From Tepidiphilus sp. J10 (GTDB lineage Bacteria > Pseudomonadota > Gammaproteobacteria > Burkholderiales > Thiobacillaceae), in NCBI GenBank assembly GCA_945897955.1, contig CAMDGQ010000026.1, positions 1 through 50,890 on the forward strand: DNA of 50,890 bases, written 5' to 3'. Below, one piece after another: positions 1-5,515 of this stretch. A program made the position numbers and the translations under genes. Numbering within the stretch: the first letter of the stretch is position 1; every line of letters starts with the position of its first letter. The notes under the pieces are model-generated. The model worked only from the letters and a program-made list of their open reading frames with translations. It was not told the DNA's origin and made no database searches.

Positions 1-1119
1 GAACAGCACCACGGCGGGCGTTTCCGGATCTCCCGCCGGGGCGGGCCGATATTGCGCGATCAGCACCCACAGCTTGTCGACCAGGCTGACGCCGGCGGCC
101 AGGTCTTCCAGATACAGAACGCGTTGCTGGCTCAAGCCGGCCAGACTGGACTCCAGCTTGCCGGCGGCAATGAAGCGGCGCGAGGTAATCACGGTTGCCA
201 CTTTCGCCGCCGCGCAGGCATTGCTCAGACCTTCCGCGCCGGCGGTGTAGTTGAGCAGCGCGGGAACGCGACCGCGCGCCGACAGCCCGAACAGCAGCGC
301 GACGGTGGCGGCAAGGTTGGGCAACAGCACGCCGACCGTCTCGCCATCCCGTGTCGCGCGCGCCGCCACGCGACCCAGGCCCAATGTCATGCGCAGCAGT
401 TCACCGTAGTTGAGTTCGATCTGCTTCATGTCTTCCAGCAGCGGCCGCCGCCGGCCGTAGATGGCGACGGCATCGACGAAGGCGGCGAACAGGGTTTGCC
501 GGGGCCGCGCGCTGAACACCATTTCCTGCATGACGCGGCGCATCGCTTCACCCGCGTGGCGGCGGCGCTGTTTGGCGGAGCCGGTTTCCGGCATGGCGAT
601 GCGAGTGGTGGGCAGGATGGTCAGCGTGATGCGCGGCAGGAACTGCTTGGGATAACGCCCGGAAGTGCGCGCGAACCACGAACGCGAGGGCCCATCGAGA
701 CGTACCGGCAGTATCTCCGCGCCGGTCTTCGCGGCGACGAAGGCGGGGCCGTCGTACACCTTCATCAGGCTGCCGGTATTGGTGATGCGGCCTTCCGGGA
801 AGATCACCACCGGACGACCGGATTCGATCAGTTTGACGATGCTTTTCATCGCCATCGGATTGGTCGGATCGACCGCCAGGTAATCGACCAGCGACAGCAC
901 CAGCCGGAAAAAGCGACTGCGCGTAACGCCGGTATGCACCACGAACACCGGATTCAGCGGCAGCGCGACACCGAGCAGCAGACCGTCGAGAAACGACTCG
1001 TGATTGGCGATGATCAGCAAACGCTCGGCGCGCAAGCCGTCAATCCCGCCTTCCACGCGCAGCCGGAACAGCAGCTTGAACAGGCTGCGCAACAACAGGC
1101 GAATCAAGGTCTTGAACAT
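1..1119 (-). CDS. aas: Aas: 2-acyl-glycerophosphoethanolamine acyltransferase / acyl-ACP synthetase, N-terminal part
   Basis: Re-acylates lysophospholipids at the inner membrane and activates fatty acids onto ACP (known for the family). The frame runs 373 codons from an ATG at 1119 and leaves the window at base 1, so the C-terminus is missing. Visible are the acyltransferase motif NHESFLD (H-x4-D) near residue 38, the FPEGRITNTGSLMKVYDG motif, and the beginning of the AMP-binding half (LNYTAGAEGL, ITSRRFIAAGKLE). The order matches two-domain E. coli Aas. I see no MFS/LplT domain in front, because the ATG has a good ribosome site (AGGAGAG) and non-coding AT-rich DNA upstream. Neighbour: a MITE-like repeat starts about 50 bases upstream. 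Confidence 0.85.
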   Translation of the reverse strand, partial: MFKTLIRLLLRSLFKLLFRLRVEGGIDGLRAERLLIIANHESFLDGLLLGVALPLNPVFVVHTGVTRSRFFRLVLSLVDYLAVDPTNPMAMKSIVKLIESGRPVVIFPEGRITNTGSLMKVYDGPAFVAAKTGAEILPVRLDGPSRSWFARTSGRYPKQFLPRITLTILPTTRIAMPETGSAKQRRRHAGEAMRRVMQEMVFSARPRQTLFAAFVDAVAIYGRRRPLLEDMKQIELNYGELLRMTLGLGRVAARATRDGETVGVLLPNLAATVALLFGLSARGRVPALLNYTAGAEGLSNACAAAKVATVITSRRFIAAGKLESSLAGLSQQRVLYLEDLAAGVSLVDKLWVLIAQYRPAPAGDPETPAVVLF

Positions 1120-1140
1120 GTATCTCTCCTGACTAAATGG

Positions 1141-1152
1141 CTAATTAATTAG
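1141..1152. promoter_or_regulatory. AT-rich palindrome CTAATTAATTAG upstream of aas
   Basis: A perfect 12-bp palindrome in the only AT-rich stretch between aas and the MITE-like element, about 22 bases before the aas start. The position suits an operator overlapping the aas promoter, and MarR-type regulators use TAATTA-like half-sites. No direct evidence beyond symmetry and place. Confidence 0.3.
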
Positions 1153-1171
1153 TTATGTATGACAAAAATTC

Positions 1172-1410
1172 AACCTTGAAACAGCAGTTGAACCCGTCCG
1201 AGGGCGGGGTGGAGGAGCCGGCTGGCAAGGCGCGACAACGAGTCATGCCGAGGCATGGCGAGGCGGAGCAACGCAGCCAGACGGATTCTCCAACCCGACA
1301 GCGGACGGGTAGCGGGCTCACCCAATGGGTGAGCGTCATCGAAGCGCAAAACATCAGTCAGCATGAGTCATCACGAGGGATAAGGAGCGGTCAACTGCTG
1401 TTTCAAGGTT
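1172..1410. mobile_element. MITE-like element, 239 bp, with 20-bp terminal inverted repeats
   Basis: The ends 1172-1191 (AACCTTGAAACAGCAGTTGA) and 1391-1410 are exact inverted copies over 20 bases. Inside are a second inverted pair (ACCCGTCCG at 1192-1200 with its complement at 1302-1310) and a 9-bp-arm hairpin GCTCACCCAATGGGTGAGC at 1316-1334. There is no transposase gene. A short frame on the minus strand (1170-1364) exists but looks incidental. No clear target duplication is seen at the flanks. The right end reaches the last base of the stop codon of the neighbouring binding-protein gene. A non-autonomous mobile repeat is the simplest reading; the mobilising enzyme is unknown. Confidence 0.65.
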
Positions 1411-2273
1411 CAAGAACCCTGCATGAACCGGACCATGTCCTGAACGTCGCGATAGATTTCGGCCCGAGGACTCACAAAGCCATCCAGATTCATTTTTTCG
1501 AGGACAGTCCGACCTTGCTTGTCGCCGGACATCTCGATCAACGCCTGTTGCAGGCGGACAAAATCCTTTTCCGGGAATAAATGGTCTGCCACGAATGGCG
1601 GAAAACCATACTCCTGCGAGCGTGAGGCGATACGTGTCCGGCCGGTCAGGGCAGGCGCCTGGCGATTCATCGTGTCCCAGATGTAGCTGTTTACCGAGGC
1701 TGCGTCGGCAACGCCCACCGCTACGGCTTCAATGGATTTACGTTGCGAACGGGTAAAGAAAGTGCGCCGGAAGAAGGTATCCGGGTTTGCGCCCGACTGC
1801 TTGATCTCGAATCTTGGAACGAGATATCCCACATTCGAGTACGGGTCGGTAAAAGCGAAAACCTTGCCCTTGAGGTCGAAGATCGTGCGAGTGGTCCGAT
1901 CCGATTCCGGCACGATCAGGTAAGAGCGGTAGTAAGGCCGGCCGTGAAACAGCGGGGTGGCAAGCAAGCGGAAATCGGGGTTCGAGGTGACATGCGGACA
2001 ATCGCATAGCCAGGCAACATCAATGCGCTGCTGATGCAGCAATTCCATGGTTTCCTGGTAACTGTCGCGCAGGACAAAGGTCACCGGCTGCTTAAGCTTG
2101 CGCTCAAGATAGGCGCGCCAATCCGCGATCAGGGCATGGCGTTCATTAAGGAAGGTTGGCGTCAACCCTATGCGTACTTGATCGGATGCAAAGGCGTGAA
2201 TTGAGGCCGGCAATAAAATCAGGGCAGCCAGCAGGCTCATTAAACGCTTCAGCTTCATGTGCACTTGCAGCAT
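1410..2273 (-). CDS. Orphan PhnD-like periplasmic substrate-binding protein
   Basis: A secreted binding protein of the phosphate/phosphonate (PhnD/Ssu-like) class. After a signal peptide (MKLKRLMSLLAALILLPASIHA) it has the typical opening RIGLTPTFLNER, then a two-lobe type II binding fold with LLHQQRIDVAWLCDCPH (ligand-loop region) and DLKGKVFAFTDPYSNVGY. About 287 residues from the ATG at 2273; an ATG five codons later (2258) is equally possible, and a TTG at 2306 gives a longer form that I think unlikely. No permease or ATPase gene is nearby, so it probably acts as a periplasmic sensor partner or an orphan binding protein rather than part of a phosphonate importer. The ligand cannot be read from the sequence. 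It is transcribed away from the FNR-type boxes at 2362-2408, and the MITE-like repeat meets its stop codon. Confidence 0.75.
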   Translation of the reverse strand: MLQVHMKLKRLMSLLAALILLPASIHAFASDQVRIGLTPTFLNERHALIADWRAYLERKLKQPVTFVLRDSYQETMELLHQQRIDVAWLCDCPHVTSNPDFRLLATPLFHGRPYYRSYLIVPESDRTTRTIFDLKGKVFAFTDPYSNVGYLVPRFEIKQSGANPDTFFRRTFFTRSQRKSIEAVAVGVADAASVNSYIWDTMNRQAPALTGRTRIASRSQEYGFPPFVADHLFPEKDFVRLQQALIEMSGDKQGRTVLEKMNLDGFVSPRAEIYRDVQDMVRFMQGS

Positions 2274-2297
2274 GTCTATGCCTGGTCCTTGCCTTTT

Positions 2298-2354
2298 GTT
2301 ACCCAACGGTAACGCAGAAAATCAATCGGGTTCTCGATGTTACAGATTGGTAAC
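2298..2354. promoter_or_regulatory. Repeated operator-like sites GTTACC-N4-GGTAAC
   Basis: GTTACC-CAAC-GGTAAC at 2298-2313 is a perfect inverted repeat. A second copy with shorter arms, GTTAC-N6-GTAAC, lies at 2339-2354 (41 bases on, near four helix turns). A third, weaker copy (TTTACC-GAAT-GGTGAC) lies at 2427-2442. They sit between the divergent binding-protein and Crp/Fnr genes and flank the FNR-type boxes. The bound protein is unknown. Confidence 0.45.
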
Positions 2355-2361
2355 GTGATAA

Positions 2362-2375
2362 TTGATGATAATCAA
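2362..2375. promoter_or_regulatory. Perfect FNR-type box 1 (TTGATGATAATCAA)
   Basis: Exact match to the FNR/ANR/DNR consensus TTGAT-N4-ATCAA. It lies between the divergent PhnD-like gene and the Crp/Fnr gene. Its centre (2368.5) is 33 bases from that of box 2, so the two sites lie on the same face of the helix. Confidence 0.75.
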
Positions 2376-2394
2376 GCCTAAGCTGCTGATTTAT

Positions 2395-2408
2395 TTGATG
2401 CCAATCAA
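2395..2408. promoter_or_regulatory. Perfect FNR-type box 2 (TTGATGCCAATCAA)
   Basis: Second exact TTGAT-N4-ATCAA site in the same intergenic region, 33 bases centre-to-centre from box 1. It is about 190 bases before the Crp/Fnr start codon and about 130 bases before the PhnD-like start. Either divergent gene could be the target. Confidence 0.75.
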
Positions 2409-2551
2409 CCAAATTGGTCCCGCATGTTTACCGAATGGTGACGATGTCGTGCATGGCGTTCCCGGGAACCGGATTCCGGTATGTCCGCAGAGTTGCATTT
2501 TTGCATGGGTAAACAATGACTTGGCGTGGAGATTGGCGGTAGTTTGGTAGC

Positions 2552-2567
2552 TGGCGCATATTATGCT
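2552..2567 (+). promoter_or_regulatory. Possible promoter of the Crp/Fnr gene
   Basis: TATTAT at 2559-2564 is one base from a sigma-70 minus-10 box, with a weak TTGGCG at 2533-2538 (20-base spacing). The same stretch, TGGCGCATATTATGCT, also keeps the GG-N10-GC spacing of a sigma-54 promoter, with three mismatches to the consensus. The sequence alone does not decide between them. Confidence 0.3.
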
Positions 2568-2600
2568 TCAGCAGCATCACACTCCTTTATTCGTACGAAC

Positions 2601-3329
2601 ATGAACTTGATAACAGTCTCCCCTGGTCAGATTCAAGACACGATGGCGCGCTTGAGCTATTTCGAAGGTTGGGAAAAGGACCAACTGGCGCGCCTGGCTG
2701 TGGGTGCCAAGCAAATCTCTCTGGCCAAAAAGGACTTGCTGGTTACCAAGGGTGATCGCATCCAGGCCATGTATGTCGTGATCAGCGGTCAAATCCGATT
2801 GTTCATTCCGCTATCGAATGGCGCTGAGCGCGTCATTTCTCTGGTCGAGAAGGGAGAGAGCTTCGGCGAACCTTGTCTGATTCAGAGTGAGCATTGTCCG
2901 TACAACGCGGCAGCCGGCAAAGATGCGCATGTGCTGGCCATCGATGCCATGGTCTATCGGCGTGAGTTGCATCACAGCACGTTTCTGGCCGAGCGTACCC
3001 TGGGCCTGATCTCGCAGCGTCTGCTGCATACCTTGCGCGACATTGAAATTTGCGCCCAGCCATCCAGTCTCCAACGCGTGGCGCATTACCTTTTGCATTT
3101 GCAACCCGCCGGCGAGTCGGTGACGCGCGAAATTCGCCTGCCGGCTTTGAAGCGGGACATTGCCGCCAAACTCGGGCTGAGTCAGGAAACCTTCTCTCGC
3201 ATGCTGGCCTTCATGGCGCAGCAGGGTTTCATCCAGTTCACCGGCAGCCTGGTTCAGGTTGATGACTGGGCGCGCCTGCGTGGTCTCGCGTCGGCCGGAT
3301 GTCCGATGGAAGTCAGCGACAAGAATTGA
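2601..3329 (+). CDS. Crp/Fnr-family transcription regulator without the FNR iron-sulfur cysteines
   Basis: A 242-residue one-component regulator. The N-terminal cyclic-nucleotide-type sensor fold (VISGQIRLFIPLSNGAERV, KGESFGEP) is followed by a Crp-type helix-turn-helix (LPALKRDIAAKLGLSQETFSRML). The recognition helix carries E-xx-S-R, the pattern FNR uses to read TTGAT half-sites, which matches the three perfect boxes around it. The N-terminus has no cysteine cluster, so it is not an oxygen-sensing FNR proper. A DNR/NnrR-like (heme/NO) or thiol mechanism is possible; two cysteines six residues apart lie in the sensor domain (EPC...EHC). Start chosen at the ATG 2601 (MNLITVSPGQ); upstream in-frame residues from 2526 look unlike the family. 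Its stop codon overlaps the third FNR-type box. Confidence 0.85.
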   Translation: MNLITVSPGQIQDTMARLSYFEGWEKDQLARLAVGAKQISLAKKDLLVTKGDRIQAMYVVISGQIRLFIPLSNGAERVISLVEKGESFGEPCLIQSEHCPYNAAAGKDAHVLAIDAMVYRRELHHSTFLAERTLGLISQRLLHTLRDIEICAQPSSLQRVAHYLLHLQPAGESVTREIRLPALKRDIAAKLGLSQETFSRMLAFMAQQGFIQFTGSLVQVDDWARLRGLASAGCPMEVSDKN

Positions 3330-3339
3330 TTCGCATCAA
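3326..3339. promoter_or_regulatory. Perfect FNR-type box 3 (TTGATTCGCATCAA) upstream of fccAB
   Basis: Exact TTGAT-N4-ATCAA site overlapping the stop codon of the Crp/Fnr gene and 133 bases before the fccA start. A class II arrangement would put transcription start near 3374. No convincing minus-10 box is visible there. Confidence 0.7.
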
Positions 3340-3358
3340 CCCGAATGTGCGTTTTTCG

Positions 3359-3372
3359 GGACATGAATGTCC
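3359..3372. promoter_or_regulatory. Inverted repeat GGACATGAATGTCC in the fccA leader
   Basis: Six-base arms around two bases, placed about where the promoter would lie if box 3 acts at -41.5. A possible second operator; a nearby small hairpin (CCTGA-CTTCA-TCAGG, 3422-3436) may be part of the leader. Confidence 0.25.
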
Positions 3373-3472
3373 GGCAGGCCTGAATCTCCGCCCCCGTAGT
3401 TCCTTTGTACCTTTCAAACGGCCTGACTTCATCAGGTTCGTTGACCTTAACCGCGACATTGGAGGAGATACC

Positions 3473-4048
3473 ATGCGCAGAAAGTCCATCTTGGCCCTGT
3501 TTGCCTGTCTGGGGCTGAGCAGCTTGCCGGCCCTGGCCGGCCCCACGGAAGACCTGGCCCGCACCTGTAACGGTTGTCACGGCCTGAACGGCGTCTCGGT
3601 TGGTCCGAGCATGCCCAGCATCGCCGGGCTGTCGGAGACCTACCTGAAGAACGTCCTGTTGCAGTGGAAGAGCGGCGAGCGCTACTCCGCCACCATGGGA
3701 CGCCACGTCAAGGGCTACAGCGACGAAGAACTGAGCGCTCTGGCGGCCTACTACGCCAAACTGCCCTGGGTGCCCGTGGTTCAGAAGACCGATGCCAAGA
3801 CCCTGGCCAAGGGCAAGGAAGCCACCGAGCGCTGCGAGACCTGCCACGGCGCCACCGGCAGCGAACCGGACGACGAAGAAACGCCGAAGCTGCATGGCCA
3901 GTGGGCGCAGTACATGGAACTCGAAATCCTCAAGTACCGCACCGAGTCGATCAAGATGCCGCACAAGAAGATGCGTACCAACTCCAAGAAACTGGATGAG
4001 GCCGATGTATCCGCCGTCGCCAAGTTCTATGGCGCCCAGAAAAAATAA
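3473..4048 (+). CDS. fccA: Diheme cytochrome c subunit of flavocytochrome c sulfide dehydrogenase
   Basis: Periplasmic electron acceptor of the sulfide dehydrogenase. It takes electrons from the FAD subunit and passes them to soluble cytochromes. The 191-residue protein has a signal peptide (MRRKSILALFACLGLSSLPA, cut near residue 22) and two heme sites, C32-NG-C35-H and C121-ET-C124-H, the two-domain cytochrome c4-like pattern. The start is the ATG at 3473 behind a strong GGAGGAG site; the open frame upstream to 3299 overlaps the regulator gene and is not coding. It lies 12 bases before fccB, so the two are surely co-transcribed. A generic cytochrome c4 is the alternative, but the partner gene settles it. 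Confidence 0.9.
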   Translation: MRRKSILALFACLGLSSLPALAGPTEDLARTCNGCHGLNGVSVGPSMPSIAGLSETYLKNVLLQWKSGERYSATMGRHVKGYSDEELSALAAYYAKLPWVPVVQKTDAKTLAKGKEATERCETCHGATGSEPDDEETPKLHGQWAQYMELEILKYRTESIKMPHKKMRTNSKKLDEADVSAVAKFYGAQKK

Positions 4049-4060
4049 CCGGAGACGTAC

Positions 4061-5377
4061 ATGAACCCGATCAATCGCCGCAACTTCATCAAGGCTGCCA
4101 TCGCGGCCGCCCCCGCCTCCGCCTTCCTCACCCTGCCTGGCACCGCGTACGCGGGCAAGAAAGCCAACATCGTCGTCGTCGGTGGCGGCTTCGGTGGCGC
4201 CACCGCCGCCAAATACCTCAAACTGATGGACCCGGCACTGAATGTCACTCTGGTTGAACGCCAGAAGACCTACACCTCCTGCCCCCTGTCGAACGAAGTC
4301 ATCTCCGGCCACGGCAAGATCGAAGATTTGCAAACCGGCTACGACGGCCTCAAGAAGCGCGGCATCAACGTCATCTTCGACGACGCCACCGGCATTGACG
4401 CCGCCAAGAAAACGGTCAGCCTCAAGGGCGGCAAGACGCTGCAATACGACGCGCTTGTGCTTTCCCCCGGCATCGACTTCAACTATGCCGGCGTCGAGGG
4501 CTACAGCGAAGAACTCGCCAACACCACCCACCCGCACGCCTGGAAAGCCGGCCCGCAGACCCTGGCGTTGAAGAAGAAGCTGGAAGGCATGAAGGATGGC
4601 CAGACCTTCCTGCTCACCGTCCCGCCCGGCCCGTTCCGCTGCCCGCCCGGCCCCTACGAGCGCGCCTCGCAGGTTGCCAGCTACTTCAAGCACCACGGCA
4701 TGAACAAATCGAAAGTAATCATCGCCGACGCCAACGACTCCTTCTCCAAGAAGGGATTGTTCGAACAAGCCTGGAAACTGCAATACCCCGGCATGATCGA
4801 ATGGATCGCGGGCGCGGCCGGCGGCAAGGTCACCAAGTTCGACGCCAAGACCAACACCGCCTCAAGCGACTTCAACGACTTCAAGGGTGACTTGGTCAAC
4901 ATCATCCCGCCGCACCATGCCGGCGCGATTGCCAAGAACAACGGCCTGACCAACGACAAGGGCTGGTGCCCGGTGGACATGCTGACGATGGAGTCGACCA
5001 TCCAGAAGGACATCTGGATTGTGGGTGACGCCTGCGTGCATGGCGAACTGCCGGTGTATGCCGCACCGAAGTCGGCGCACTCCGCCGCCACGCAAGCCAA
5101 GGTCGCGGCCGGCGCGATCATCGCCAAGCTCAACGGCCTGGCGGCGCCGGAACCGTTCTTCGTCAACACCTGCTACAGCATCACCGCGCCGGACTGGGGC
5201 TTCTCGGTCGTGCATATCTACCGGGTGAAGGAAGGCAAGCTGGTTTACATCAAGGAAGCCGGCGGCATCAGCCCGGTAACCATGGACAGCGAGGACGCCT
5301 TGAAACTCCAGCGCAAGCTGGAATCCGAGTACGCACAAGGCTGGCTGAAAAACATCATGGCGGACGCTTTCGCCTGA
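4061..5377 (+). CDS. fccB: Flavoprotein subunit of flavocytochrome c sulfide dehydrogenase
   Basis: Oxidises sulfide to sulfur/polysulfide in the periplasm, using FAD and a redox disulfide. The 438-residue protein starts with a twin-arginine signal (RRNFIKAAIAAAPASAF), so it is exported folded with its cofactor. The FAD-binding VVVGGGFGGATAA lies near residues 38-50. C74 in YTSCPLSNEV corresponds to the covalent FAD-attachment cysteine of the Allochromatium enzyme. C194 (PFRCPPGPYE) and C303 (KGWCPVDM) correspond to the active disulfide pair. All three key cysteines are kept, so it should be functional. The close SoxF homologue is the same family; the diheme fccA just upstream supports FccAB. 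Confidence 0.93.
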   Translation: MNPINRRNFIKAAIAAAPASAFLTLPGTAYAGKKANIVVVGGGFGGATAAKYLKLMDPALNVTLVERQKTYTSCPLSNEVISGHGKIEDLQTGYDGLKKRGINVIFDDATGIDAAKKTVSLKGGKTLQYDALVLSPGIDFNYAGVEGYSEELANTTHPHAWKAGPQTLALKKKLEGMKDGQTFLLTVPPGPFRCPPGPYERASQVASYFKHHGMNKSKVIIADANDSFSKKGLFEQAWKLQYPGMIEWIAGAAGGKVTKFDAKTNTASSDFNDFKGDLVNIIPPHHAGAIAKNNGLTNDKGWCPVDMLTMESTIQKDIWIVGDACVHGELPVYAAPKSAHSAATQAKVAAGAIIAKLNGLAAPEPFFVNTCYSITAPDWGFSVVHIYRVKEGKLVYIKEAGGISPVTMDSEDALKLQRKLESEYAQGWLKNIMADAFA

Positions 5378-5410
5378 TTTATATCGCTGTCATTTTGCAA
5401 AAGGAGCCCT

Positions 5411-5443
5411 ATGCCGGACGCACGCGAGATTAACGACGTTTAA
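5411..5443 (+). CDS. Possible 10-residue leader peptide between fccB and the octaheme gene
   Basis: ATG-CCG-GAC...TAA encodes MPDAREINDV behind an excellent ribosome site (AAAAGGAG, 5398-5405). It falls in the 138-base gap between fccB and the octaheme gene. It could be a translated leader or simply a fortuitous start. No attenuator hairpin is evident after it. Confidence 0.25.
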   Translation: MPDAREINDV

Positions 5444-5515
5444 CGACCCGGCGGCCGGTGCATCGTTGTCATGCAAAGACCGCCACCCAGAGAAAGACCT
5501 TCAAGGAGATGGACC

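Noticed and set aside
1172..1410. Coding gene inside the MITE-like element (minus frame 1170-1364 and others)
   Set aside because: The frames are short, start and end in the terminal repeat, and lack a ribosome site; the DNA has the nested inverted repeats of a non-coding element.
1410..2273. A phosphonate ABC importer
   Set aside because: No permease or ATPase gene next to either PhnD-like protein in the window.
2552..2567. A firm sigma-54 promoter for the Crp/Fnr gene
   Set aside because: GG-N10-GC spacing fits but three consensus bases differ, and the same bases form a good sigma-70 minus-10 box.
2601..3329. Calling the regulator FNR
   Set aside because: No N-terminal cysteine cluster for a 4Fe-4S centre, although the DNA-reading residues are FNR-like.
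3254..4783. Long open frame antisense to fccA/fccB (about 509 codons), and similar ones antisense to chpA (19988-21778, 16268-18079) and prfC
   Set aside because: Compositions are typical of GC-rich shadow frames (runs of G, A, V, R, H, Q), no recognisable domain, and the opposite strand holds clear protein families.
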